From Closterium sp. NIES-65 (Eukaryota; Streptophyta; Zygnematophyceae; Desmidiales; Closteriaceae): a DNA stretch of 64,000 nt. Below are positions 1 through 11,102 of this stretch, piece after piece. The stretch is taken from contig CANXME010002009.1 in assembly GCA_948144175.1 (NCBI GenBank), positions 1 through 64,000 of the forward strand, written 5' to 3'. The notes beneath the pieces were generated by a model. It ran no database searches, was not told where the DNA came from, and saw only the letters and a list, made by a program, of their open reading frames with translations. Position numbers and translations under genes: made by a program. Every line of letters begins with the position of its first letter. Position 1 is the first letter of the stretch.

Positions 1-3000
1 TTACTTCCGGTTATGTCAAGTGGGGGGAAACGCAAGCTCACCATCGACGAGGCATCTGCTGCAGGTACTTCTGGTCCACAAAACCCATCGCCTTCCAGTA
101 CATGTGCGGGCAGAAGTATGCATAGCTATGCATATCATGCCACAAAAACAAAAAGAAACTGGGTCACGTCAAGCACAAGGCTGAGGTCACTCACCATCGA
201 CGAGCATCTGCTGCAGGTACTTCTGGTCCACAAACCGGGCAACACGAGGGGCAGCGCACACACTCTCCTCCTTCACAAACGCGGCTGCCAGAGGGCGGAC
301 AGCAGCAGCCTCTGCAGAGGCTCCCACATCTCCCCCCACACTGCTGCTCTGACTCGCCCGGTGCTTCCCCTGGGCGGCAATGAAGAGAGCCTCCACGGAG
401 GGGCGCGAGTGGATGAGCCCTCGAGCCCACGACAGCAGCAGCAGCTCCGCCAGCTGGTGGTGTGTGATGGAAGGAGATTGAGGATGGGGGTGGAGAGGAC
501 AGAAGGTGGGAGACGACGGATGGAGAAGGCAGAGAGAGAAAGCGGAGAGAGAGAGCGGTGAGATGGTGGATGGTAGGTTGGAAAGTGCATGCATCCATTC
601 ATCCATACATCCATGCATACGTACATCCATGCAACGACCAGCAGCGATGCTTACCTCCAGTTGACCACAACTCCATTCGTGCCCTTCCGCCCTGCTCTCC
701 CCACTGCTGCTGCTGCTGCTGCTGCTGCTCCTCGTCCCACTGCTTCTGTTCTCACTACTGTCGCTCCCAGACCACTCAGCCGGTGAACCAGACTTCCTCT
801 CCTGCTCCTCGTGCTCCTTCTCCCCTCCCTTAAGCGCCAACAGTCGCCGCGACGAAGACGATGCGGATGGTGGTGATGGTGATGAGGAGGATGAGGATGG
901 TGGTGAGGAATCGGAAGAGGCAGACGCAGCAGAGCTGCTGCTGGGCGACGCACTGGAGGAGGAGGAGGAGGAGGAGGAGGAGGGAGGTCTTCTCAAGGGG
1001 CAACCCATGGCCGTTCTGACAGCAGTGTGGGGGAGGAGGAGGGGGGCGCGCAGGGGATGGAAGGTGCCTGCGACTGTAGCAGCGTCTGTAGCAGAGGCAG
1101 CTGCTACAGTGAAGTCCACGTCAGACGAGTTGGACGGCACGCGCAGGTAGCGCCACGTCAGCGCGCGAAGCGTGCAGTTGAGTAGAGGGTCCTCGGGGCA
1201 CCCTCCGCACGTGCCCCCTGGCATCACCTGATTGGCTTCCAGATACACAGCCGTGCTACGAGCTAGTCTCTCCCTAGATCCCCCCTTTACCCGTCCTCCC
1301 CCACCCTCCTTTATCTCCCCCTCAGACCTCCCAGCAGCTGCTCCCGTTTCCCCCAGCGCTCCCTCCTCCAGTAATCTGCTGACACGTGGCGAGGGCTGCA
1401 GAGCGCCCAGGCAAGACTGGAAGAGGCGGAGGGCGGAGCATGCCTCGGGGGGGGGTCTGGGGGGAGATGCGGCGATAGGGGGTAGGACGGGAAGGGGAAA
1501 GGAAATAGAAGGGAAGAAAACGAAGGGTTGGGGGGACCGGGGGAGAGGAAGTTCCAGAGAGGGGGGGGAACACTTGTGGCGAGGAGTGCAGTACGGTGGC
1601 AAACTTAGTTCGAGAAAGACGCATGGCGTGGGAAATGAGACTTAAAAGTGTTTAAGAAGAATTGAGACTCCGAGTAGCTCACCCATTCTCTGCTTGCCAC
1701 GTGGCTTAGTCCAGAAGGGACCCACAGCGACAACGACAATCCGGGCACCTCCGCGCTGCTGCTGCTGTTGCCGCTTGTCGCGCTCGTATTGGCCGATTCC
1801 GACCCCTCGTCTACACAGGCCGGCAACGAGACTTGCACCTCTTTCCGTGACTCTAAAAGAGGAGCAGCAGAGGCTGCTCCCGTTACAGTCACACTCGGCC
1901 AAGCAGCCTTATCCTTCTCGTCTAACCGTAATGCATCTCACACCGGGAAACCCGCTGAATAAATCCAAGAACCCCTCCCCTGCGGGTCCCTTCTTGGGAC
2001 TGCCGCCAGCGGAATCAGCAGCACTTCCGTCCACGTCAGCATCCGCGACCGCTGAGTCACTCCACACAACGGCTACCTCCCTCGCCTTATCCCCTTCCTT
2101 CTTCCCGCATCCGCCTCCCCCGGTGCGCGCGCGCCCCACACCGCGCTGACGGCGGGCGCAAGGCAAAGCGCCTGCAGGCGTGCGCCTAGGTTGCCCTGGG
2201 AAAGAAGAAGGGGGGAGAGGGGGGGCGGAAGTAAAGAGGGATGCAGAACCAGGAAGGGCGGGAAGCGTGGATAGAGAGACACGGAGCGTGAGTATGCGTA
2301 TGCACTTCACCGAGCGTGGGTACACATGACACATGCGTACAGGCATGACAGCGAGGGAGTGTCTGCCAGTGAGGGTCGCACCTCGGCCACAGCGATCACT
2401 GCAGCGTCGCTAACTCCACCACCTGATGTCGCCCCCGCCTCCCCTGATGCCGACTCCGCCTCCCCAGATGCCGACTCCGCCTCCCCTGATGCCGCCCCCG
2501 CCTCCCCTGATGCCGTCTCCGCCTCCCCTGATGCCGGCCCCGCCTCTCCTGATGCCGACTCCGCCTCCCCTGATGCCGACTCCGCCTCCCCTGATGCCGC
2601 CCCCGCCTCCCCTGATGCCTTTGACTCTCCCGCTGCTTCTCTTTCCGGTGCGACATCCGCTTCCCATGCGACATCCGATTTGGCTGCCTGTGCCCCTGGG
2701 CTGCTATGTTTCCCCTCATGCGCGCCAGCAGCTGCCTCCGCCTTCCCCCCGACCTCCTCCTTCTGCCGCGTATCGCTACCAATCTCACGCCCTCCCTCCC
2801 CCGTCGTGTTCTCCTCCCGCGTGCCGCTCTCCTGCCGCGTGCTGTCGGTATGCAGCGTGCTGCTGCTATCCCGTGCACTCTCCTCCTTCCCTACGTGATC
2901 CTTTTCTATCCCCTCCTCCCGCCGCTCATCACGCTGCTCCTCCGTTCTGCTGTCTGATCCCTTCAATTCCCCCTCCTCGCCTGTCTCGCCTCTCTTCTCG

Positions 3001-3735
3001 CGGGTGTCATTCTTCGCTTCCTTGGTCAACCCGCCAACCTTGATCACCATCTCTTCCCGCTTCTTCCCTTTCTCCTTCTCCGCAATCTCAACAACCAGTC
3101 CTTTCCCCTTTTTGCTACCCTGATCACCCGTGCGCCCATTACCGCCGCATCCTCTCCTCGCTTTTCCCCCGCCTTCGATTTCTTCGATTTTCCCCGGTTG
3201 CCTTTCCGCCGTTTCGCTTCCCCCTTGTCTTCTCGGACCTCTTCCACAGTCACCACCTCCCCGGCGAACGCGCCTCGCCAGCTATCCACCCCGTCGAATT
3301 CGTTTCCGCCATCCACGGCGCTTTTGCCGGCGCCGATACCCTTCGCACTATCTTTCCAGTCGTGGCTAGTGATGGCTACTGTGACATCACTCGACGACGA
3401 GAGAAGGTTCCGCGAACCCTGCATGTTCTGTGAGAGCGAAAGCTGCACGACTCTCCCCATGGCTGCTAACGTAGCGACAAACACTATGGCGAGGACAACT
3501 CCGATTGCGATAAATGAGTGGATCCCCGCAACCGGCGCCGTCGACGAATCGTCGCCTTTTACGCGTTTCGAGCCGCATTGACTTGATTCCTCCAGACTGA
3601 AAAGGCGAAAGTTCCCCGAAAGAGGGCTCCAATTTCTTTTCCCGCTGCGGTGGTGGAGCCCGTGCGAAGCGGGCTCGCGATAGGCTCATCGAAAGAGTTG
3701 CGGGTTTGCGCTGGTAGCGGCGAATACGCACGCCG
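1..3735 (-). CDS. Unrecognised multi-exon gene with membrane anchor and charged stalk (partial)
   Basis: I do not recognise the product. Reading leftwards on the minus strand, a frame open across about 3,690-3,044 holds a hydrophobic stretch (VAGIHSFIAIGVVLAIVFVA, about 3,545-3,485), which looks like a type II signal anchor. A Lys/Glu-rich stalk follows, then the frame 3,050-2,307 with repeated SGEAxxA heptads. Further coding-looking pieces lie at 1,892-1,605, ending in a good donor (AATGGGTGAGC), and at about 1,560-640 (contains GGTCGGCPEDPLLNCTLRAL, then Ser-rich). A last piece at 480-187 ends in GATG|GTGAGT. The anchor frame has no ATG of its own, so the first exon or a frameshift near 3,690-3,735 is unresolved (a candidate start MERRAYSPLP lies at 3,739). 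Some plant Golgi enzymes have an anchor plus acidic stalk, but no catalytic motif was identified. Exon limits are tentative, and the gene runs off the left edge. Confidence 0.4.
187..240 (-). repeat. 3' end of an exon, with a second copy at 45-95
   Basis: The minus strand at 240-187 reads FVDQKYLQQMLVDG and then a GTGAGT donor. Almost the same sequence recurs at 95-45, with one extra base near the splice site and its own GTGAGC. The two copies are about 145 bp apart. The left copy is preceded by MYWKAMG, which continues the same frame. This is one of several partial exon copies in the window. Confidence 0.6.
2424..2626. repeat. 21-bp tandem repeat inside the charged stalk
   Basis: About nine or ten imperfect copies of a 21-bp unit (GATGCCGACTCCGCCTCCCC plus one base) run in tandem. 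On the minus strand they encode heptads of the type SGEAESA, SGEAGAA and SGEAETA. Because the unit is a multiple of three, copy-number change keeps the frame. Confidence 0.85.
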
Positions 3736-3862
3736 CTCCATGACTAGCGGGAATTTTGTATTGGCTCGATCCGTCGCTCGAGTGGTCAACCTTTCCTCAA
3801 CGAGCACTAAGGAGCAAAGTGTGTACGAATCCGCATTGAGCGTGTCGACATCCTTCCATTAA

Positions 3863-4770
3863 TTACAAGATGGCCCAGCAGTACTGGTGGAGGTTTAGTG
3901 TGAGATGCGTCACGTAGGAAGAAAGCCAAGACATCATGCGACCTGGGAAAAAGGCTGCTGGTGATTATCACAGCCAGCCAGCCCTGGCTGTTGAAATTGA
4001 TCCAGGTGCGAGCGGGCGGGAGAGGAGGAGAGATTCGAGGCGGATGTGTGCAACGCGAATGTCAGGTCAGCTCATGCCCACCAAGCCTCGAGGTTGTCAG
4101 GCAACCCGTAGCTAGAAGTCCTCCAGAATGCACCTGTTGGGGGAAATGCGACACGGAACCTCTTGGGGAACATCGATTTCTGAACTTCTATTAGGTCCGG
4201 GACCGGTAGGCACTCCCCCAAACAAGGTTCTGTGGGCTCTCACCATCAACCTCCGAAGCTGCGCCCAACCAAGCTTCGGCCACTCGTACACCAATGGCAG
4301 GCAAGTTCAGGGTCGGTTCGGAACCAAAGGCAAACAGGTCGAGCCTCTCTATCCGAGCCTCTTTATCCCCGTGGTTTGTCAGGCCGAAGCCGTGCGACAT
4401 CGCCACGAAGTACTTCGGTGTGGTATTGAGCGACTCGTTGGAGCATGTTTGGTGCCACCTAGCCAATGGGACGATGTTCGGCGGAACAAGTGCCAAGTGG
4501 ACACACGCAAATGGATTCTACGACTTCGGCGGCTTTCGTGCAGCGACGTGCGAGCGATAGACTGCGTTTACTGCCGGATGTTACCTCCACCTCGGGAATA
4601 GACAACTCATTGGCTGATATTATTACAATAGCACACCTCAGACTGAACAAGCTTAAAAAGTGAGGCATTTGTGCTGTTGTATAAGGACTCCGAGGAGCGT
4701 TGGTGTCGACTCGAATGCTCCGTCATCTGAACGGTACGTTCAGTTTGGGCCTCCAGATTGTAGTTGAATG
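3863..4770. other. No gene recognised between the left-hand gene and element R1
   Basis: Only short overlapping frames occur and none shows a domain. No tRNA or simple repeat was noticed. Confidence 0.5.
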
Positions 4771-5219
4771 TGTTACGAATAGTAATGCTTGAATATTACT
4801 GTGCACCCCTCACCGCAGCAAAGAGAAGCACGCAGTATCGCGAATGAATACGAAGCGTCAGACGGTTGGAAACGACTCGAAGCGTCAGACAGTTGGGACG
4901 CATCTGAACTGTCGGAGCAGACAGCATCAGGCAGCTACAGGCAGGATGGTTTCGGCGGGAACAGTTTCGTAACTGTTCGCGCCGCACAGTTGGGAACGTA
5001 TTTGAATAAGGGAACGTACCCCTTAGAGTATAAGGCTAGCTAGGTCGTTTCATCTCCCCTGTACTCATATTTATATTTGCTGTATTTGCATGTTTTACTT
5101 CATCTCAAAGCATTTTACATTCACTCTGCTATTGAGGTTAAGGGCCCACCAACATCACTTCTCTGCGTGCCAACCTTCCTGAGTAGATCTTAGGCCACAA
5201 TCAACTACTGATCGCAGCA
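4771..5219 (+). repeat. Putative 5' LTR of R1
   Basis: The segment starts TGTTACGAAT, ends GCAGCA and is followed directly by a tRNA-like primer site. A TATA-like TATAAGG lies at about 5,030. There is no second LTR in the window, so the left boundary rests only on the TG start. Confidence 0.4.
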
Positions 5220-5235
5220 TGGTATGAGAGCGACT
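5220..5235 (+). promoter_or_regulatory. Primer binding site of R1
   Basis: TGGTATGAGAGCGA resembles the complement of the plant initiator Met tRNA 3' end (TGGTATCAGAGCCA) with two differences. It lies directly after the putative LTR. Confidence 0.6.
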
Positions 5236-5313
5236 CAGGAATCCTTCGCACCGCCATCTCCGAAATCTGCGACATTCGGAAAGTGGCGTCCGGCACACGA
5301 TCACGTGTAAGAA

Positions 5314-6373
5314 TGGCCAGAGGATCTGGAGGTCAGACGAATCTGGCGGCTGAAGCGCAGCCCAACCCGGCTGCGACAAACGAGGAAACGACGACGATTC
5401 CTTCCGCCGTCCTTGCACAACTACTTCAGCGACTCACGAGCCTGGTGCAAGGGCTCCAGACATTGCGGAATGGCGATGCGGGAACTCCTTCCCAACCCAC
5501 TCAACCGGCCTCAAACGGCCAAAACTCCGCCCCGCAAGGCTTCTCCCTAGACACGAATGGCTCAAACCCCCAAGACTCCCTGTCCCAGCGATGAAGCAAT
5601 TCTCTCTGCGCAATCAAGGTTTTTGAGCATATCAAAAATAAAGACAAGTGTGTGCTTTGACGGCAGAGACTTTTACACCTGGAGCTTCGAGCTGGAGCTG
5701 CTGCTGCAAAACGCGCAGATTTATCATTCTTTCGACGAGAGCTACTCGGGACTTGCTGAGGACACCGACGACGCAAGGACTCACTATTATAACGAGTCCC
5801 TGATGGCATACGGGATTCTTCTGCGTAACATGTCGCCGGCGGAGCAGCTGAACATTCGTTCATACAAGACATCGGCTGCCCTAGCCCTCGACGCTTGGCG
5901 CCACCTGAACGGCGTGTATCAGCCCAAGGACTTCCGTCTCCTTGAGCCGATTACTCCAGCAATTGCTGGAAACTAAGATTACCTCAGGGGAGAAAGTCAA
6001 CAGCTACATCAACTGCTGTCGCAGCCTTCGCGATCAAATCGTGAAGTTGGGAAGCTCGATTTCCGAGGAAATCTTCGTGAACATTGTGCTTCAAGGGCTT
6101 GGCCCAGAGTGGCGGCCCTGCAAGGCGCTCCTTCGACAGCAGGGGGTCATCTCGGAGGCCGCCCTTTGCGCCGCCCTTCTCGTCGAACAACGGGATATGG
6201 ATCAGCAGCGACCAGCGCCACGACGAGAACGTGAACGGCTCGCGTTCTACGCCGACAACAACGAAGAGCGACGACCGCGGCGCCTCTACTGCAAAATCTG
6301 CAGAAACTTCGGGCATTTGGCGGATCGATGTAAGTTCCGATCTCGCCCTCGCCAGACCAATCCGAGCAACTAG
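5314..6373 (+). pseudogene. R1 gag with CCHC zinc knuckle (frameshifted)
   Basis: Three successive frames make up the gag: 5,314-5,594, about 5,590-5,935 (a helical capsid-like region, SVCFDGRDFYTWSFELELLL), and 5,942-6,373 (EKVNSYINCCRSLRDQIVKL). The last ends with a classic knuckle CKICRNFGHLADRC (CX2CX4HX4C) at about 6,294-6,336, and then a stop. At least two frameshifts separate the parts, so this copy could not make an intact capsid protein. Confidence 0.75.
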
Positions 6374-6400
6374 TCCGGCCGACAAGACGCACGAGGCGAC

Positions 6401-7093
6401 GTGCGTCCAGCCCAAGGGTATCAACCCCCACCCGCGCGCAATCTGAACTCAACCATTCAACATCAGCAGCAGCAGCCATCAACTGCCCCTACGCGCAACG
6501 TCAGGAGGAACATGGCCATGACAGGCGAGTCACGTCGTCGCCGTGTTCGCCCACCCTCACCTGAGCCAGCACCGCACCCCATCGGCGCATTCACCAACAA
6601 CAACCCGTTCAGCCCGCGCCGCGACTTCAACGACGACGACGACCAGGACTGGAACCTCCCAGTCCTGTTGCTTGAAAGTCCCCCGCACATACCAGATATG
6701 CGGGTGGCGCCACCTGATTGGCTCTCGCGCGAGCAATTTCTGAAGTTCGACACTCCGCACATCGTTACACCGCGACTGGCGCTGCTCGCACGTGACGACG
6801 ACAAGCGCTACAACACCTGGTACCTGGACAGCTGCTGCGACCAGCATATGGTGGGCTCCGAGTGTTACATATCCAACGCCGTCCCCACCCCTACAGTCAC
6901 TTACGTCACTGTGGCAAACAACACACGCCTACGCGCAAGCGCACAAGGCATTGTCGTGCTCAAAGCACGTGGAAGCCGCACGCACATCACGCTTAACGAT
7001 GTGCTGATCGTCCAGAACCTGCGCTTCAACCTCCTGTCCGCCGCACAGGTCATGGATTGCGGCGTCGACCTCAGCACGGATCGCGAGACGTGA
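6401..7093 (+). pseudogene. R1 protease region
   Basis: The frame contains WYLDSCCDQHMVG at about 6,820-6,858, the expected place of the retropepsin active site. Copia proteases normally read DSG or DTG followed by a small residue; here the third position is Cys, so the site looks inactivated. The region continues to NLRFNLLSAAQVMDCG, typical of the copia protease C-terminal part. A stop ends the frame at 7,093. Confidence 0.7.
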
Positions 7094-7239
7094 GACATCC
7101 TGCTGCACTACGAATCGCACACATTTCCCCGCAGGCAGATCGGACGAGCGCACTCCGAAAATGGAGTGTATGTCCTAGATTTCGACATTCTCGACTGCAG
7201 CGGCGACTCGCACGAGTTGATTGATCTCGTGCCACTGCG

Positions 7240-8330
7240 CTTCGAGCACATCCACCGCAGGGATTGGAAGCACCCTGACGACAGACCGTGGGTGCCGCAT
7301 CATCCCCACCCACGCGAAACGGCGTTACACAACCCCGATCCGGATGGCTCTGCAGTGATTGTTACACGCCGACGACATCAATGAGCGCGATTGCCGGCCG
7401 CGGACTCGCCGCCATCGCTGAAGCAGAGCGCCACGCACCCTCAGAGGAAGGGATGTCGTAGCTCGAGCTTGAGGTTACTACCCACGGCATTTTCGGAATG
7501 CCAGAGCATCCCCTCATCGGTCCCCCCTCACAGCACCTTCAAGGCATGCTGCGCGAAACTGGCGTCGGCACCTTTGATGCCCATGGCGAGCCACGACCCT
7601 ACACCTACAAGAGGTTTCTGTCCATCTACTCTCATCGACGCGACTCATCGAAGAAACTCACCGCCGAGCAAGAGGAAGAATTGGCGCGCCGCGAAGCTGA
7701 GGAGCTTCGCCAGCAAAGCCTCGTAGAAGCACGTGGGACCTTCGCTTGCGCCACCTGGGGAGCTAAGGCTGAAGAAAGTGCCTCCAATGAAGGGGGGTGG
7801 AGGAGCGCTGGAGGATGGGGAACAAGTGACACTAGCGGCTAGGGAGACAACGGCGGAACCTGGGCCAACGCGAGCGGCGGATGGGGCGCCGCAACTAGCG
7901 CCGACAATAGCGGTTGGGGTACTTTCCGCGAAGAACGAAAATGGGGAGAGGATGAAGCTGAGGAAACTGAGGCAACACCTGCAGTCGTTCCTCTTGGTCG
8001 CCCCCCGCGTCACATTCCACTCGCACCACCTCCTCCTGACAACCCCCCGCGTCGCGATCCATGGGACACCATCATCTGGGGCAACGAGCCGTGAACCCCG
8101 CGTCGCACCGTCTATGAACCTGCCCCTGAGCCATGCGAACCCATCCTCGTCCCTGGAACCATCCCCGGGACCAACATTCTGCTCTTTGAGATTCGCGATA
8201 GAGAGTTTTTGGCGTTGATGCTGACTAACGCGCCAGAAGAAGAAGAAGCAGAGGGAGTAGCAGCAGAACCTGCTCCTGTACCTGACGAAGACCCTGAGGA
8301 AGCGCGCGCGCGCGCTACATGCGCACCTCT
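7240..8330 (+). pseudogene. Accessory insertion with GW/WG-rich segment inside R1 polyprotein
   Basis: In copia elements the YVLD strand after protease is usually followed within a few dozen residues by the integrase HHCC finger. Here YVLDFDIL (about 7,169-7,192) and LWHQRLGYPS (about 8,349-8,378) are separated by about 1.1 kb. The frame from 7,498 has a charged helix (LTAEQEEELARREAEELRQQ). A segment at 7,750-7,965 follows with Trp beside Gly: TWGAK, GGWRS, GGWGT, TAG in a GGC-TAG-GGA context, GTWAN, GGWGA, SGWGT, KWGED. A Pro-rich part, an acidic part and another WG (IIWGNE) come next. Dispersed GW/WG in a Ser/Gly/acidic background is the signature of Argonaute-hook proteins. That function is inference. 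Confidence 0.55.
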
Positions 8331-9100
8331 GGCTTTCGCGATGACGATACTCTCTGGCACCAGCGCCTCGGATACCCTTCACGCGCGACGCTGAAAAACT
8401 GCATCGAAGCAGGCGTCTTTGCTCCTGGCGCACTCATGTGCCATGATGGCTCCGAAGTGAGAGGCGCGACACATCCGCGCAACTGCACTGTCTGCCCCGA
8501 AGCTTCGCTGAGCCTTCAACCGTTCCCGCTGCTCGAACCTGGAACGAACCGCTACCCCAAGCTGCACAAGGTGTACAGCGATTTCCTGAACGTGGCGCTG
8601 AGTCGAGGACGAAATGTACACGCTCACCTTCATCGACGCCGGAACGCACCACGTGTGGGTCGTGAACGTGGAGTCACGCGACAGAGCCTACAAGGTGTTT
8701 CGCCTCTGGCTGGCGCACGCAGAACGTCAGTCTGGGAAGAAACTGAAAATCTGGCAATCTGACGGCGCGGCAGAATTCAGGAGCAACCAGATGCAAACCT
8801 ACCTCGCGCAAAAGGGGATCGAGCACCACATTTCTCTCCCCTACGCGCACTAGCAGCAGGGCGGAGCTGAGCGGACGAACCGCACGCTAATGACGAAGGT
8901 GCGCGCGCTGATGAAGCAGTCGAAATTGCCGCCGATCTACTGGACCTACGCAATGCACCACGCCGTCCGGGTGCACAACCTACTCTCGACCACCGCCATC
9001 ACCAGCAATCTGTCCTCGCACGTCAAATGGACCGGGACCAAAGGGGATACCTCCATGCTGCGCGTATGGGGGTGCATGGTTCAATACCGCGCGCCGACTT
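8319..9100 (+). pseudogene. R1 integrase (broken)
   Basis: The finger region LWHQRLGYPS...CTVC at 8,349-8,505 has Tyr where the second His of HHCC is expected. The catalytic core follows in a shifted frame: LTFIDAGTHHVWV (8,620), WQSDGAAEF (second Asp, 8,754) and GGAERTNRTL (Glu, 8,868), with an in-frame stop at 8,851-8,853 just before the Glu. The shift near 8,600 and the stop show that it is not functional. Confidence 0.75.
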
Positions 9101-9674
9101 CAACATCGGCAAATTCGCCAACCGCGCGCGCTGGGGGATCCATCTCGGCATCAGTCACGAGTACAAGGCGTGGATCGTGCTGGACCTTCTCAGTCAGAAA
9201 ATCGCTCATGCTTGCGACGTCATCTTCTACGAGCGCCTCTTCCTTGACCAGTTCCGCCGCTACGAAGAAACGAACGCGAACCGCGTCTACGCGAACGATG
9301 GGCACAGCTACGCAACGCCCGAAGACGAAGCTGCTGCAGCAATCCTGGAGCAGGACACGAGGGGCGAGTTCGTGTGGGAAGAACGACGCAGAAGCGACGA
9401 TGACGACGATTCCTCGGGAGGAGGAATGGGCGCAGCAGGCGGAAGCGGAACAGGCGGAAGCGGCAGAGGTACACCACCACCAACGCCTCCTGAACCAGAA
9501 AGCGATGACGACGACGTACAGGAAGTCATCCCGCAACGTCGCCACGACAACACTATCTCAGGACTGTAGCTGCTCGGGCTTCACACCACAACTTCGAAGG
9601 CGCCACGTGTCATCGAGCCCCGTAATCCGCGCGAAGCTGTTTCTGGACCACACAGCAAGGAATGGCGCAAAGCA

Positions 9675-10340
9675 ATGGACGCAGAGATCAAGGCACTGGA
9701 GTCACGAGACACCTGGGTGCTAGTCGACCGCACGACGATCAAAGGCGCAAGAATCCTCTCGGGGAAGTGGGTCTTCCGTGTGAAAACCGCAGCGGACGGA
9801 ACGATCGAGCGCTTCAAGGCGCGTTGGGTGGTTCGCGGCTACGATCAGAGGCATGGCATCGACTTGGACCAGACGTTCGCCCCAGTTAGCCGCCATACCT
9901 CCGTTCGAATCGTGCTCGCCATTGCACCTGCAAGGCACCTACCACTCCGCCAGATCGACGCGAAGAACGCGTTCCTGTACGCGTTAGTGGACGCCGTGAT
10001 CTACGTGGAGCAGCCGCACACCTACGGTGGAGGGGACTCGCGCGTGTGCCAACTGCGCAAGTCACTCTACGGGATCAAACATGCTCCAAGGCTGTGGCAG
10101 CAGTACCTGCACAACATCCTGCTTGAAATCGGATTCAAGCAGATGCCGCACGATCCAGGGATGTATCGCCGCAAATTCCGCGGGGAATACATTCTCCTTA
10201 CGGTGTACGTCGACGACCTGCTTTACACAGGCTCAAACAACGAGCTTCTCGAGAGTTTGAGAAGGCCTTGGCGGGGCGCGTCGACATCACGTGCAACTAC
10301 GAGGTGAAGCAGTTTCTAGGCCTCAACATCTCCTACGCGC
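9675..10340 (+). pseudogene. R1 reverse transcriptase (3' truncated)
   Basis: The frame encodes the copia RT: FKARWVVRGYDQRHGIDLDQ (about 9,810), the first catalytic Asp in QIDAKNAFLYA (9,952), LRKSLYGIKHAPRLW, and the palm YVDDLLYTG (about 10,206). A frameshift near 10,260 moves the coding into another frame, which runs to 10,340 (VKQFLGLNISYAPE). Thumb, connection and RNase H are missing. Confidence 0.85.
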
Positions 10341-10347
10341 CTGAGTG

Positions 10348-10476
10348 TGAGAATTGAACGAGAATGAAGAAGAGAGTGGTTTCACTAGTAGCAATGAGGA
10401 TACATATAGCAAACCCCAGATGGGTTGTACTCGCTATAGAGCACCCCACTACAGGCTAGATAATAACATTCTGACA
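10348..10476 (-). repeat. LTR of element F (3' LTR, minus strand)
   Basis: On the minus strand it reads TGTCAGAATG...CAATTCTCA, 129 bp, TG...CA bounded. It shares the TGTCAGA start, the GTAGTGGGGTGC-like core and the AACGAGAAT end region of the other short LTRs in this window. It is followed leftwards-in-transcription by CCCCACTTTGGCTATGGGGG, the same purine tract seen next to the 3' LTRs of A, C and D. Its right-hand partner LTR was not found. Confidence 0.7.
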
Positions 10477-10860
10477 CACCCCCATAGCCAAAGTGGGGTG
10501 TAATCAGCACAATGAGCAAGCAGGCATAGAGCAGGAGTTCACAATAGGTAAGTAAGGCTAGAGCTAATCACAGAGGGCAAGTGAGGAGGAGGAGAGACTG
10601 TGGGGGAGAGAAGATGGGAGGCGACTGCTGACGCTGCATACACACAGACGAGCTGCTGGCTCAGTGGCTACCGAAGCAAAGGCCCGGACTACAGGAGTAA
10701 CTGGCTACGCGGCTAAAAGTAGCGGCAGACGAGCAACTGACCCACAGGCGACTGGCGACTACCGGAGATTGTAGCCTACGGACTGCTGGTGCTGCTGACG
10801 ACAAGATTGCTGCCTCCACGCAACCTCCCCCAGCTGCCCAACGCCCCTCTCACACACCCC
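10477..10860. other. Internal sequence of element F, no coding recognised
   Basis: It follows the F purine tract. It contains only short frames and no recognisable RT, RNase H or gag. It may be a large internal deletion or a non-coding element; the right limit is unknown. Confidence 0.4.
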
Positions 10861-11102
10861 CTGCTCAAACCCTAACCCTACACCCACAGCACCCCCGTAA
10901 ACTCTAAACCCCAGACGCCCACACATCCACCTCCCTCAAAACCCTAGCTCCACTCTCACAGTACCCCCCTTAAACCCTAAACCCCAGGCTCCCACACATC
11001 CACCCCCCTCAGCGACAGCAGCAGCAGCGGGAGACGAAGAAGGAGGAGGAGCAGGGGAGACCACACACCCGTCACCCCCTTCTTGCCACCCCAAACCCTA
11101 AC
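10861..11102. repeat. Telomere-like AAACCCT motifs and a 75-bp imperfect duplication
   Basis: Scattered AAACCCTAACCCT, TAAACCCTAAACCCC, CAAAACCCTAGC and CCAAACCCTAACA motifs occur. Two imperfect copies of about 75 bp share the sequence ACAGYACCCCC...TAAACYCTAAACCCCAG...CCCACACATCCACC. They resemble plant-type telomere units (TTTAGGG) but are too degenerate for an active telomere. Confidence 0.6.

Larger units (their letters stand above)
4771..10347 (+). mobile_element. Decayed Ty1/copia retrotransposon R1 (3' part missing)
   Basis: The order is putative 5' LTR, primer binding site, gag, protease, integrase, reverse transcriptase. Protease, integrase and RT in that order define Ty1/copia. The reading frame is broken by several frameshifts and stops. 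The element stops after the RT palm (NYEVKQFLGLNISYAPECEN, about 10,340), exactly where an unrelated LTR (F, 10,348) starts, so RNase H and the 3' LTR are absent. It is unlike the copia families further right in its gag, knuckle and longer putative LTR. Confidence 0.85.
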
